Assembly: GCF_913054185.1 (NCBI RefSeq)
Contig: NZ_CAJXIV010000003.1
Location: forward strand, 1 to 64,000
Origin: an uncultured Shimia sp.
GTDB taxonomy: Bacteria > Pseudomonadota > Alphaproteobacteria > Rhodobacterales > Rhodobacteraceae
Reading direction: 5' to 3'
DNA: 64,000 nt
Position 1 is the stretch's first letter. Each line of letters begins with the position of its first letter. The notes below the pieces were generated by a model that saw only the letters and a list, made by a program, of their open reading frames with translations, was not told the DNA's origin and did not search any database. The position numbers and the translations under genes were made by a program. Positions 29,503-38,428 of this stretch are shown one piece after another.

Positions 29503-29530
29503 GGTGAAAGCCCTTTCCAAACGCGGGTCT

Positions 29531-29559
29531 TGCTTATGCGCAAGCTTGCACGGGGTCAA
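29531..29559 (-). promoter_or_regulatory. Candidate promoter for glyQ
   Basis: On the minus strand, TTGACC (29554-29559), a 17-nt spacer and TAAGCA (29531-29536) fit a sigma-70 promoter, with start near 29524 and a leader of about 22 nt before glyQ. The -10 match is only fair. Confidence 0.4.
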
Positions 29560-29667
29560 CATGGCGACAAAGCCAGAGTTCACCAAATTATGAGTGCAAG
29601 CTGCGCCGAACCTGATAGAAGAGCCTCTAATTAACAATTGTCACGCGTTTCAGGGACTACCACCAAC

Positions 29668-31458
29668 ATGCTGCGCACTATTCTGTCGCTTTTTGTGGCA
29701 CTGCTTTTCAGTGTCACCTCCGCCATTGCTCAATCCTCAGATGACATCGTTTGGGTACAGCTCGAAGCCCAACCCAGCTTGACGCAAGCCAGCGAAAACA
29801 TCCGCTCCTATGCCCAACGTATGGATGATGTAAACGGCTTTACCCTTGGTGGCGGCTGGTATGCCGTCGCACTTGGCCCCTACCTTCGCGCAGATGCGGA
29901 AAACGTTTTGCGCGTTTATCGCGCCGAGGGTGTAATTCCTGTGGATGCCTATTTGGCCACTGCGCGTGAGTACCGCAGCCAGTTCTGGCCTGTAGGTGCC
30001 AACCAGTTGAACAACCCGCAAGCTGCGCTTTCTGGCCAGCAATCGGTGCAAAATGTGACACAAGACACGCAAGTTGTGATTGTGGAAACACCAGCTGAGC
30101 CGGAACCGGAAGTGGCCCCAGTGGTTCCTCAGCAGCCGGATGAAACTGTCCGCGAAGCCCGCGCCAGTGAAGCCGCTCTGTCCCGTGACGAAAAGAAATT
30201 CCTGCAAGAGTGGCTGAAGTGGGCAGGCTACTACAATTCCGCCATCGATGGCTCATATGGGCGTGGCACCCGCGCCTCCATGTCCAACTGGCAGGCCGAC
30301 AACGGTTTTGACGTAACTGGCGTGATGACCACACTGCAGCGCGACACCCTGCGCCAACAATACTTTGCTGTGCTCAAGGGCATGAACCTGCAATTGGTCA
30401 GCGATCTGGATGCAGGCATTGAGATGATTGTGCCAATGGGCGCGGTGCAAAAAACCACCTCCGAGTATCCCTTCGTGCAATATGAAGCGGCAGGCAACAT
30501 TCCTGCTCAGGTCCTACTGATCAGCCAGGAAGGCGATCAAAACACGCTGTTTGGACTTTACGACATTATGCAGACGCTGGAGATTGTCCCGCTGGACGGT
30601 CCACGCGAACGCAAGAAGTCTAGTTTCGTGCTTACCGGTCAAAACGCCAACACCGTCAGCCACACAGAGGTTTCTCTGAAAGATGGCCACATCAAAGGCT
30701 TCACTTTGGTTTGGCCCGCAGGTGACGAAGAGCGCCGCACCCGCATTCTTGGCGAGATGAAAGCCAGCTTCACCCGCATTGGCGGTGTGCTGGATCCAGC
30801 CGCCGGAGATGACACGGCACAGAACATCGACCTGATCTCCGGCCTGCAGGTGCGCAAGCCCAAGCAGTCCCGCTCCGGCTTCTTCATTGATCGCAAGGGC
30901 CACGTTGTGACCACAGCCGAGGCCGTGCAGAACTGCACCAAAGTAACCATTGAAGAAGACTATGACGCGCAGGTTGCTGTCATCGACGAGGCGCTTGGTA
31001 TTGCAATCCTGAGCCCAACTTCTTCGCTGGCCCCAATCGACGTGGCCACGCTGCGTGAAGGTGCGCCGCGCATCCAATCAGAAGTGGCTGTTGCAGGCTA
31101 TTCCTACGAAGGCGCGCTTGGCGCCCCAACCCTGACGTTTGGCCAACTCGCCGACGTAAAAGGCCTGCGTGGAGAACAAGAGCTCACCCGCCTAGCGCTC
31201 AACGTGCAGCCAGGTGACTGGGGTGGCCCTGTGTTTGACGCGGGCGGTTCCGTATTCGGCATGCTGTTGCCACGCGACGCACAGTCTGCGCAGCAACTGC
31301 CAGAAGAAGTGAACTTTGCCGTGAACAGCGACGCCATCCGCACGCTACTGGCGCAGGAAGGTATTCAGGCCGATCTGTCGTCCAATGGCGCGTCCATGGC
31401 GCCCGAAGATCTGACCAAACAGGCCAGTGACATGACTGTGCTGGTGAGCTGCTGGTAG
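29668..31458 (+). CDS. Exported SPOR-like/peptidoglycan-binding protein with inactive trypsin-like domain
   Basis: A 596-residue exported protein. A signal peptide (MLRTILSLFVALLFSVTSAIAQ) is followed by an SPOR-like domain (about 25-115), a Pro/Glu linker, a PG_binding_1 domain (about 172-235, YYNSAIDGSYGRGTRASMSNWQ), a middle domain, and a C-terminal trypsin-like domain (about 395-570). In the last, the His position of TNAHVV reads TTAEAV, the Asp of DLALL reads GIAIL, and the Ser of GNSGGP reads GDWGGP, so all three catalytic residues are gone. It probably binds peptidoglycan or a partner rather than cutting. The ATG at 29668 is chosen because the signal peptide starts there. It is divergent from glyQ and has its own terminator. 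Confidence 0.8.
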   Translation: MLRTILSLFVALLFSVTSAIAQSSDDIVWVQLEAQPSLTQASENIRSYAQRMDDVNGFTLGGGWYAVALGPYLRADAENVLRVYRAEGVIPVDAYLATAREYRSQFWPVGANQLNNPQAALSGQQSVQNVTQDTQVVIVETPAEPEPEVAPVVPQQPDETVREARASEAALSRDEKKFLQEWLKWAGYYNSAIDGSYGRGTRASMSNWQADNGFDVTGVMTTLQRDTLRQQYFAVLKGMNLQLVSDLDAGIEMIVPMGAVQKTTSEYPFVQYEAAGNIPAQVLLISQEGDQNTLFGLYDIMQTLEIVPLDGPRERKKSSFVLTGQNANTVSHTEVSLKDGHIKGFTLVWPAGDEERRTRILGEMKASFTRIGGVLDPAAGDDTAQNIDLISGLQVRKPKQSRSGFFIDRKGHVVTTAEAVQNCTKVTIEEDYDAQVAVIDEALGIAILSPTSSLAPIDVATLREGAPRIQSEVAVAGYSYEGALGAPTLTFGQLADVKGLRGEQELTRLALNVQPGDWGGPVFDAGGSVFGMLLPRDAQSAQQLPEEVNFAVNSDAIRTLLAQEGIQADLSSNGASMAPEDLTKQASDMTVLVSCW

Positions 31459-31480
31459 CCGCCACCTCAATGAAAACAAC

Positions 31481-31512
31481 AAAGGGCGGCTCTTTACAGA
31501 GTCGCCCTTTTC
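31481..31512. terminator. Bidirectional terminator between convergent genes
   Basis: AAAGGGCGGCTCT and AGAGTCGCCCTTTT form a long stem with one mismatch around TTAC. It has T-rich sequence on both strands and lies between the convergent protease-like and TPP-enzyme genes. Confidence 0.88.
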
Positions 31513-31532
31513 AATTGTGACCGATGATATTC

Positions 31533-33173
31533 CTAGGATGCTGACAGCGCAGCGGTCATCCGGATTAACGTCGGGCGATCCGCGCCGAACGCCTGTGTCA
31601 CCGCAGTTTGTAATTCCTCTGAAGTCTTTGGTTCCGTCGCCAAGCAACCATAACTCTCCGCAAGCTTACAGAAATCCGGGTTCACGGCGACCACGGCATT
31701 GGGCGCGATCTGGCTTGCAACCATGCTATCTTCGATCTCTTTGAGCTTGTGATTGTCCCACAGCAGAATCGGGATTGGCAGTTTCATCTCCACTGCAGCG
31801 CCCAACTCCTGCACCGAGTATTGAAAGCCATAGTCGCCAGCGATGCACACCGTTGGCTTCCCCAACCGTGCCATTGCGCCACCAATCGAGGCGGGCAGCG
31901 CATAGCCCAGCGTGCCAAACCCACTGGGATGGTGCCAGTGCCCGGGGCGGGACATCTCCCACACCTCTTTGGCGACATAGGCAAATTGCGTCATGTCCGA
32001 ATAGATCATCGCATCATCCGGCATCACCTCTGCGAGTACGTCGCAAATGCCCACAATACCTGGACGCTCCGCATCGGTCTCCGCACGGAAGCGTAATTTG
32101 GCAGCTGCGATGTCCCTTGCGCTCCACCTTGGCTCCGCGATTTCCGCCGGCAATGCTGCCAGTATGGTCTCCACAAATGCACGCCCTTCGCAGTGGAAGG
32201 TGATATCCGCACGATGACGATCTGCCAAAACTTCAGCATCAATATCGACCCGAACCATCATACCTTTGTGGCCCAACTCATCACGCCACAAGTCACATTC
32301 AGAGAGTTCTGACCCAATCACTATGACCAAATCCGATTCGCCAATAATGCGTTTGCTTTCGGCACGTCCCAAATACGTGCCAAAACTCAGCGACTCTTCC
32401 GCACTTAACAGCCCGCATCCGGCATAGGTCATGAAGGCAGCCGCACCACTGCGCCGTACCAGATCACGCACGAGAATTTCAATTGGTGTCAGATCGGCTG
32501 GCGCCCCGTTTTGAACAAGTCCGCCGCCAAAAACAAACAACGGCCTTTCGGCGTCCGCCAAAGCCTGCTCAAAGCCACCCAATGACACAGGCACCTGCTG
32601 CCCTCCGCTGCTGGCGTGGTCCCCCGGTGCCTTTTTTGGCGCGTCATTTGCCAGGCTTCCCAACAAGGCAATCGGCACCTGAATGTACTTCGATCTCTGC
32701 CGCTTTGTGCTGAACTCCACAAAAGCCCTATCGATCAGACCATAGGCTGCACTTTCGCTACGCGCTTCTTCTGCCCAATCACACACGGTTGCTGCTGCTG
32801 CACGTTGATCGCGCATCTGATGCAACTGACCACGATGGCCAACATGGTCATCCAGACAACTCGCCAGCGTCAGCACCGAGACACTATCGGAATAGGCCTG
32901 CCCTAGCGGGGTCATGATATTACACACCCCCGGTCCTGTGATGACATAAGCCACCCCCGGCTTGCCGCTGGCCCGCGCATAGCCGTCCGCCATGAAACCC
33001 GCACCTTGCTCGTGACGCGCCAAAACATGGGTGATCCCAGCCTCTTCAATGCCGCGATACAACTCCACATTGTGCACACCCGGAATACCAAAAATGACAT
33101 CCACGCCGCGTGCTTTGAGCATGTGAGAAATCTGCGCGCCCAAAGGACGCATCTCCTGATCAATTGCCGCCAT
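31533..33173 (-). CDS. Thiamine pyrophosphate enzyme, acetolactate synthase-like decarboxylase
   Basis: A 546-residue ThDP enzyme with the three domains of the POX/AHAS family. The activating Glu is in LARHEQGAGFMADGYARASG near residue 50; the central domain follows from about 190; the ThDP site is CIAGDYGFQYSVQELGAAVE near 425, ending at LLWDN. The usual GDG is GDY and the usual NN is DN. Relatives include 5-guanidino-2-oxopentanoate decarboxylase (AruI) and acetolactate synthases; AruI is my best guess. The start at 33173 overlaps the trkH stop by one base (TGATG), so it is coupled to trkH, an odd functional pairing. Confidence 0.8.
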   Translation of the reverse strand: MAAIDQEMRPLGAQISHMLKARGVDVIFGIPGVHNVELYRGIEEAGITHVLARHEQGAGFMADGYARASGKPGVAYVITGPGVCNIMTPLGQAYSDSVSVLTLASCLDDHVGHRGQLHQMRDQRAAAATVCDWAEEARSESAAYGLIDRAFVEFSTKRQRSKYIQVPIALLGSLANDAPKKAPGDHASSGGQQVPVSLGGFEQALADAERPLFVFGGGLVQNGAPADLTPIEILVRDLVRRSGAAAFMTYAGCGLLSAEESLSFGTYLGRAESKRIIGESDLVIVIGSELSECDLWRDELGHKGMMVRVDIDAEVLADRHRADITFHCEGRAFVETILAALPAEIAEPRWSARDIAAAKLRFRAETDAERPGIVGICDVLAEVMPDDAMIYSDMTQFAYVAKEVWEMSRPGHWHHPSGFGTLGYALPASIGGAMARLGKPTVCIAGDYGFQYSVQELGAAVEMKLPIPILLWDNHKLKEIEDSMVASQIAPNAVVAVNPDFCKLAESYGCLATEPKTSEELQTAVTQAFGADRPTLIRMTAALSAS

Positions 33174-34621
33174 CAGGCCCTCCAGAATTGAACCGTAAAG
33201 AGTACATAGACCGCCAAAAGCTCTAGCCGGCCGATCAGCATACCCGCCGCCAACAGCCATTTGGCCGCATCATTTAGCGTCGCAAAATTTCCCGCAGGGC
33301 CGATGATGTCACCCAGCCCTGGACCGATGTTGGCAAGCGCGGCAGCCGCTCCGGACAGCGATGTTGTGAAATCCAGCCCGGTCATGCCCAAAATCACTGC
33401 GAGTCCACCCAGTGTCACCGTGAAGAACACAAAGAAGCTCATAACGGAATTCAACACGTCATCGTTAATTTTGCGCCCTTGGAAACTTGGTGTAAAAACG
33501 CCGCTTGGGTGCTGAATTTTGAGGATTTGCGTTTTGATCGTGGCAAACAGAAGCTGATAGCGGAACACTTTAATCGAACAGGCCGTCGACCCTGCGCAAC
33601 CACCAATCAGTCCAGCAAAAAACAGTACCGAAACGGGAAAGCCACCCCACAGCATGTAGTCGGCGCTGGCGTAGCCTGTGCCCGTCACAATTGAGGTGGT
33701 GTTAAACAGCACCTTGCGAAAGCCGGCCTCACTGCCAAGCCCATTGCTCAGCACCTGCCAGCTGGTCAGCATAATCACAATTACGGCAACGGTCATAAAA
33801 AACACTCGGATCTGCGTGTCTTGCAGAAGAGGTTTGGCACTGCCCGCGGTCATTTGAACAAACCGCACAAACGGCAGCGCCGCGAGCAGCATAAAGATCA
33901 CCGCAACATATTCTGTCCCAATGGAGAAGGCGCCAAACGAAGAATCGTAGTTGGCAAACCCACCTGTCGCGATGGTGGTCATCGCATGCACCACTGCATC
34001 AAACGGGGTCATGCCTGTAATGACATAGGCCAAAGCACATGCCACGGTGAGTGTTATGTAGATCACCGAAATTCGGCTACTGATTTCCGTGGCACGCGGA
34101 AGAATTTTCCCGAAGGTATCAAACCCCTCACTACGAAATATCTGCATGCCGCCAACCCGCAATTCCGGCAAAAACACCATGGCGACAACAATGATACCAA
34201 TGCCACCAAGCCATTGAAGCAGACCGCGCCACAACAACATCCCACGCGGCAGTTCATCCAATCCAGAAAACACTGTGGAGCCAGTGGTGGTCAGCCCGCT
34301 CATCGCTTCAAAAAAAGCATCCACCACCCGCGCTTCCGTCGCACCCAGCATAAATGGCAAGGCGCCAAACATAGGAAGCGCAAGCCAGACGCCAGTGGTC
34401 AGCAAAAAGGTCTGCTGCAAGGACAAGCCGTCGCCCCGTCCATTGTGACAGGACAGGGCCACCATGCCGCCGGACAGGCAAGTGACGGTAGCACTAACAA
34501 AAAAGGCTTCCCAATGGGCCGTGCCATCCAACAGATCAACGCACATGGGCACAAACATGGCCACGCCCAACATCGCCACCAAAAGGCCGATCACATATCC
34601 AACGGGTCGTAAGTCCAGCAT
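33173..34621 (-). CDS. trkH: TrkH-family potassium uptake protein
   Basis: A 482-residue potassium channel-like subunit with about ten hydrophobic segments and the four pore loops of the Trk/Ktr family. Visible selectivity-loop regions are ALSGLTTTGSTVFSGLD-like sequence, MTTIATGGFANYDSS, FNTTSIVTGTGYAS and ALANIGPGLGD. It would take up K+ at the inner membrane together with a TrkA subunit, which is not in this window. The ATG at 34621 gives the normal N-terminus, although no good ribosome binding site is visible; a TTG at 34657 is possible. Confidence 0.92.
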   Translation of the reverse strand: MLDLRPVGYVIGLLVAMLGVAMFVPMCVDLLDGTAHWEAFFVSATVTCLSGGMVALSCHNGRGDGLSLQQTFLLTTGVWLALPMFGALPFMLGATEARVVDAFFEAMSGLTTTGSTVFSGLDELPRGMLLWRGLLQWLGGIGIIVVAMVFLPELRVGGMQIFRSEGFDTFGKILPRATEISSRISVIYITLTVACALAYVITGMTPFDAVVHAMTTIATGGFANYDSSFGAFSIGTEYVAVIFMLLAALPFVRFVQMTAGSAKPLLQDTQIRVFFMTVAVIVIMLTSWQVLSNGLGSEAGFRKVLFNTTSIVTGTGYASADYMLWGGFPVSVLFFAGLIGGCAGSTACSIKVFRYQLLFATIKTQILKIQHPSGVFTPSFQGRKINDDVLNSVMSFFVFFTVTLGGLAVILGMTGLDFTTSLSGAAAALANIGPGLGDIIGPAGNFATLNDAAKWLLAAGMLIGRLELLAVYVLFTVQFWRA

Positions 34622-34748
34622 GGGCGCAGGGTTGGCGGTTGCGCCAGCCGCTGTCAAGCGCGTTTGACGGACATGGTGTCAACGCGCATTACCTAACCCT
34701 CTGTTCTTGTGTGTAAACAATACAACGCTTACAGGCTACGGTGCCGCG

Positions 34749-35849
34749 TTACCCAACGTGAAACAGCGTTGTGAACAGTTTTGGATCGATACTTTGTGAG
34801 GCAAACAACGGGCCATCGGTTAGAACCGACACAGCGTCATGACTATGCAGGCTCTCCTGATGGCTCGCAATGACGCGGAAATCCCCGATCCGCGGATCCG
34901 CCTTCAACTTTTCACAAAATAGCCGGGCCGCATCTTCCACAAAAATTGGATTGGCTGCATTCAACTCCGCAAAAGCCTGCTCATCTTCCCGCTTAACCAT
35001 GACTTGTGTCTCAGTGGGCACGGCTTCCCGCGCCAGGTCAATCAGGTCTTCAAACCAGACACGGGGACGGTCAACTATCTCTACCGAAATCCGCGCCACG
35101 GAGCGTTGCGAATGAGGTGTCGCCAACTGGCGACGAGATATGCGTGCATGCTCGCTCAGTTCCAACGAACACGGACAAGTTGACGAATACACGTAATCCA
35201 AGTGCATAATTTTGTGTGTCGCGCCACCTTGCTGTACCTTTTCCAACGCTATGTCGTAGTATTGATATCCTTCGAGCCCAGAGCGCAGGGATTTGATCTT
35301 CATCGGGTAAGAAAACCGCATTTGAAGTCGGGCATCAAAGCTTTCCAAATCCGTAATATAATCCGCCAACGCGGCTTCCATCACACTAAAACTAAACGTC
35401 TTCTCCGCGTGTTTGTAAAACGACCGCATAATTCTGGACATGTTGATGCCCTTTTTGTCGGCCTCTAAACTCACTGTTCCTGTCACGCTGGTTTCCAGCG
35501 CGATGTCGCCATTGTCCCGGGTATGAAATCGGATCGGCAGGCGGAAGTTCGAAATCCCGACGTGCTGGATTTGCTGCTTCTCGCCTTTGATCAGACTCTC
35601 AGGGCCGTTTTGCAAATCCGGCAAAGTCGCCCGATACTCTGGCGTCGCCTCAAAATCCCCGGGGTACTGGCGCGACAACTCTGGGTAATTCGCAAGCGGC
35701 TGATCTGGAAGCAAACGCGCAACCGCCGGATCCAACTCGGCAATCTCAGTCACCGACGCCTGCTGTGCCCATGCACGCAACCGCTCCAACGCCTCTTCAG
35801 CGTCTTCCCGCGTCAATTGTGTTTGGGTCTTGGAAGTCTGAACATTCAT
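34749..35849 (-). CDS. folE2: GTP cyclohydrolase FolE2 (type IB)
   Basis: A 366-residue FolE2, longer than the ~300 of many members because of about 60 extra N-terminal residues. It makes dihydroneopterin triphosphate, the first step of folate synthesis. The metal-binding Cys is in YSSTCPCSLELSEH near 210, and the active-site EDLIDLAREAVPTETQV and VKREDEQAF segments follow. In other bacteria FolE2 can be a Zur-controlled backup; no Zur box is obvious here, and in this group it is often the only cyclohydrolase. A weak TTGGCA-17-CTAAGT promoter lies upstream (35889-35912). Confidence 0.94.
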   Translation of the reverse strand: MNVQTSKTQTQLTREDAEEALERLRAWAQQASVTEIAELDPAVARLLPDQPLANYPELSRQYPGDFEATPEYRATLPDLQNGPESLIKGEKQQIQHVGISNFRLPIRFHTRDNGDIALETSVTGTVSLEADKKGINMSRIMRSFYKHAEKTFSFSVMEAALADYITDLESFDARLQMRFSYPMKIKSLRSGLEGYQYYDIALEKVQQGGATHKIMHLDYVYSSTCPCSLELSEHARISRRQLATPHSQRSVARISVEIVDRPRVWFEDLIDLAREAVPTETQVMVKREDEQAFAELNAANPIFVEDAARLFCEKLKADPRIGDFRVIASHQESLHSHDAVSVLTDGPLFASQSIDPKLFTTLFHVG

Positions 35850-35970
35850 GGCCAAGCGCCTTTTCCCTGCTGTCGCCTGATTAACTTAGTGTGCCCGTCG
35901 ATAAAATGCCAATTTCGTTAACCCATAACCAAAAAACGACACCCTAGATCAAACTCGTCGCGAGAGACGC

Positions 35971-36000
35971 AAAAGGCGCCCGACCAAGTTGCCGGGCGCC
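35971..36000 (-). terminator. Terminator of metZ
   Basis: A perfect 8-bp stem GGCGCCCG/CGGGCGCC lies 31 nt past the metZ stop; on the minus strand it is followed by TTTTGC. The rest of the gap up to folE2 shows no other gene. Confidence 0.8.
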
Positions 36001-36030
36001 TCATTGTACACTTGCTGCCAAACCCAGGCT

Positions 36031-37218
36031 TTAGGCGTGTGAAGCCTCAACCGCCCGCTGAATATCTGCGATCAGATCGTCGGTGTCTTCCAACCCAACT
36101 GAGAACCGAACCAATCCCGGTGTGATGCCCAGGTCCACTTTCACTTCATCAGGCAGACGCTGGTGTGTTGTGGTTGCCGGATGCGTCGCAATCGACTTCG
36201 CATCGCCAAGGTTGTTGGAAATCACGGCAATTTTCAGCGCATTCAAAAACTTAAACGCGGCTTCGCGCCCGCCCTTGATATCCAGAGACAACACAGTACC
36301 ACCTTTGCCGCCAAGCTGCTTGGTCACTAAAGCGGCCTGTGCGTGACTTTCCAAGCCCGGATAGATCGTACGCTCCAACGCTGGATGGCCTTCCAAAGCC
36401 GCGGCAATTGCCAAAGCGCTCTCGGCTTGTGCCCGCACCCGCAAGTCGATCGTCTCAAGGCCTTTCAGCATCACCCAGGCATTGAACGGGCTCATGCTGC
36501 CGCCGGTGTGCTTCATGTAGGGCTCAAGCGTGCCACGGATGAAGTCTTTGGTGCCAAGCACAACCCCGCCCAGCGCGCGACCTTGACCGTCAATGTGTTT
36601 GGTGGCCGAGTAGATCACAACGTCGGCACCTTGCGAAATCGCTTCGCTAAACACTGGCGTGGAAAACACATTGTCCACCACCACAGTTGCGCCAACCTCA
36701 TGGGCAATTTGCGCCACGGCAGTGATATTGATCACCTCCAACGTCGGATTGGACATGCTTTCAAAGAACACCGCTTTGGTGTCCGGACGCATCGCTGCCT
36801 TCCAGGCCGCGAGCTCCGTGCCATCCACAAAAGTCACTTCCACACCGTACCGACCCAGAACATCCTGCAATACGTAAATACAGGAACCAAACAACGCCTT
36901 AGCGGACACAACGTGATCGCCAGCTTTCAGCATCGAGGTCAATGCGCCGCTCACCGCCGCCATACCGCTGGCTGTGGCAAAGGCATCCTCTGCGCCTTCC
37001 AGCGCCGCAATCCGCTCTTCAAACATCGCAACAGTGGGGTTGCCGTAACGCGCGTAGATAAACTCATCTTCGCCAGTCTCAATAAAGCGAGCCTCAGCCT
37101 GTTCCGCACTTTCGTAGACAAAACCCTGGGTAAGGAAAATGGCCTCACTCACCTCATTATATTGACTGCGCCGCGTCCCACCATGCACCAGCTTTGTGCG
37201 TTTGTTCCAATCGCTCAT
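36031..37218 (-). CDS. metZ: O-succinylhomoserine sulfhydrylase
   Basis: A 395-residue PLP enzyme of the Cys/Met metabolism family that makes homocysteine directly from an O-acylhomoserine and sulfide. Features: YARYGNPTVAMFEERIAALE, ATASGMAAV, VVVDNVFSTPVFSEA with the PLP-binding Asp, and the Schiff-base Lys in IYSATKHIDGQGRALGG near 208. The upstream SAM-II riboswitch supports the methionine role. GGGAGA precedes the ATG. The acyl group (succinyl or acetyl) cannot be decided from sequence alone. Confidence 0.95.
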   Translation of the reverse strand: MSDWNKRTKLVHGGTRRSQYNEVSEAIFLTQGFVYESAEQAEARFIETGEDEFIYARYGNPTVAMFEERIAALEGAEDAFATASGMAAVSGALTSMLKAGDHVVSAKALFGSCIYVLQDVLGRYGVEVTFVDGTELAAWKAAMRPDTKAVFFESMSNPTLEVINITAVAQIAHEVGATVVVDNVFSTPVFSEAISQGADVVIYSATKHIDGQGRALGGVVLGTKDFIRGTLEPYMKHTGGSMSPFNAWVMLKGLETIDLRVRAQAESALAIAAALEGHPALERTIYPGLESHAQAALVTKQLGGKGGTVLSLDIKGGREAAFKFLNALKIAVISNNLGDAKSIATHPATTTHQRLPDEVKVDLGITPGLVRFSVGLEDTDDLIADIQRAVEASHA

Positions 37219-37230
37219 ATTATCTCTCCC

Positions 37231-37286
37231 GGGTCACTCTCACTGACCCAAATAAAAAGCCCCGTTCCGGCCAAGCGGAAGGGGCT
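37231..37286 (-). terminator. Attenuator terminator in the metZ leader
   Basis: In the minus-strand leader, AGCCCC-TTCCG pairs with CGGAA-C-GGGGCT (37258-37286, one bulge) and is followed by TTTTTATTT, a good intrinsic terminator 12 nt after the SAM-II core. A further hairpin GGGTCA/TGACCC (37231-37249) lies just before the metZ ribosome binding site. Together they suggest that SAM binding ends transcription before metZ. Confidence 0.8.
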
Positions 37287-37298
37287 CCTTCGTCCTGA

Positions 37299-37350
37299 CC
37301 TCTTTAGCGGCATTTTTAACGTGGCCCGCAATCCGGTAACAAATCGCCAC
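37299..37350 (-). ncRNA. SAM-II riboswitch
   Basis: The minus-strand leader of metZ matches the SAM-II consensus. P1 is GTGGC/GCCAC, the 5' arm is followed by GATTTG, then ATTGC, then after P1 CGTTAAAAA and the conserved 3' end GCTAAAGAGG. SAM-II aptamers bind S-adenosylmethionine with a small pseudoknot and in alphaproteobacteria precede methionine genes such as metA, metX and metZ. The aptamer starts at or next to the predicted transcript start. Confidence 0.9.
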
Positions 37351-37356
37351 ACAGGC

Positions 37357-37385
37357 GAAGTACGCCGCAACGCCCGATACGTCAA
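37357..37385 (-). promoter_or_regulatory. Candidate promoter for the SAM-II/metZ transcript
   Basis: On the minus strand, TTGACG (37380-37385), exactly 17 nt, then TACTTC (37357-37362). The start would be about 37350, so the RNA would begin with the first strand of SAM-II P1. Confidence 0.6.
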
Positions 37386-37479
37386 GACACACAGGCCCAT
37401 TCGATACTGCGTTACGCCGGCTTTACCCAATCTGCACATTTTTGCGCGACACTGCCTGAAGGTGAAGGGGGGAGCAGCA

Positions 37480-38391
37480 ATGGCGCTCATTCGGATCAAC
37501 GCAGAACACCGCAGACCGGTACTACACGGTACCGATGCCCCGCTATTACCTGTGCTCAACCGTGCACTGGACACCAGTGGCCCCGTGACCATCATGTTGC
37601 ATGGGTACAAATTCCGCCCTTATGACCCTGGCCGATGCCCACATGCGCATATCTTTGCGCCGCTAGATGCTTCCAGTTCCAAAGTTGTGAGTTGGCCCAA
37701 ACGTCTCGGATACCTTTCTCCAAAACCCGACAGTGGTGTTGGGGTTGCCTTTGGTTGGAATGCGCGCGGCTCCCTGAAACAAGCGCTGCGCTCTGCAATC
37801 CGCGCGTCTCATGCGCTGGCGATTCTGGTCCAACAGCTCCGCAGGCAGGAACCGAACCGCCCCGTGAATTTGGTGGCCCACTCAATGGGCGCCTACGTTG
37901 CGCTTCAAGCCCTGCATCGCCTCTCAAAGGGCGACATAGGTCGGATCATTCTATTGAACGGCGCAGTCTTTCGCCCATCCGCCGCCGCAGCCCTGCGCAC
38001 GGACGCCGGGCATGGCGCAGAGCTCTTCAATGTAGTCAGTGGCGAAAACGCGTTTTACGATATCCTGTTTGAGCAACTTCTGGGCCGAAGCCGTGCACAC
38101 GATCGCTCAATCGGCCGTGGCTTTGACGCGCCAAACGCGCTGACCATTCGGCTGGACGACCAGCCCGGCCTGAAACGGCTCGCAGCCCTTGGGCACGTCA
38201 TTGATCCACCCGCACATTGGCTTTGCCACTGGTCCCCATACCTACGCCCCGGCGCCATGGCGTTTTACGCGAATTTATTGCGCAATCCCACGTCGTTACC
38301 ACTGCATACACTTCAGGCACAGCTGACCCCGCGCACCTATTTGGGCGCAGTGCGTCCCAACCTTAACAGTCCCACTTGCAGCACAGCTTGA
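37480..38391 (+). CDS. Alpha/beta hydrolase
   Basis: A 303-residue hydrolase. An early strand and oxyanion region (VTIMLHGYKFRP, near 30) and the nucleophile elbow VAHSMGAYVALQ near 130 (G/A-x-S-x-G) mark the fold; the acid and His lie in the C-terminal part, perhaps LGHVIDPPAHW. GGGGGGAG precedes the ATG at 37480; a longer open frame upstream runs antisense to metZ and its leader and is not used. No signal peptide. The substrate is unknown; lipase/esterase activity is inferred. Confidence 0.75.
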   Translation: MALIRINAEHRRPVLHGTDAPLLPVLNRALDTSGPVTIMLHGYKFRPYDPGRCPHAHIFAPLDASSSKVVSWPKRLGYLSPKPDSGVGVAFGWNARGSLKQALRSAIRASHALAILVQQLRRQEPNRPVNLVAHSMGAYVALQALHRLSKGDIGRIILLNGAVFRPSAAAALRTDAGHGAELFNVVSGENAFYDILFEQLLGRSRAHDRSIGRGFDAPNALTIRLDDQPGLKRLAALGHVIDPPAHWLCHWSPYLRPGAMAFYANLLRNPTSLPLHTLQAQLTPRTYLGAVRPNLNSPTCSTA

Positions 38392-38428
38392 AACCGGCAT
38401 CATAACGGTCACTTTCTGAGGACCGGAC

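Noticed and set aside
36343-37479. A long open frame upstream of, and continuous with, the alpha/beta hydrolase (start at 36343).
   Set aside because: It is antisense to metZ and runs through the SAM-II leader; the hydrolase has its own ribosome binding site and ATG at 37480, and the upstream translation is His/Arg-rich with no domain.
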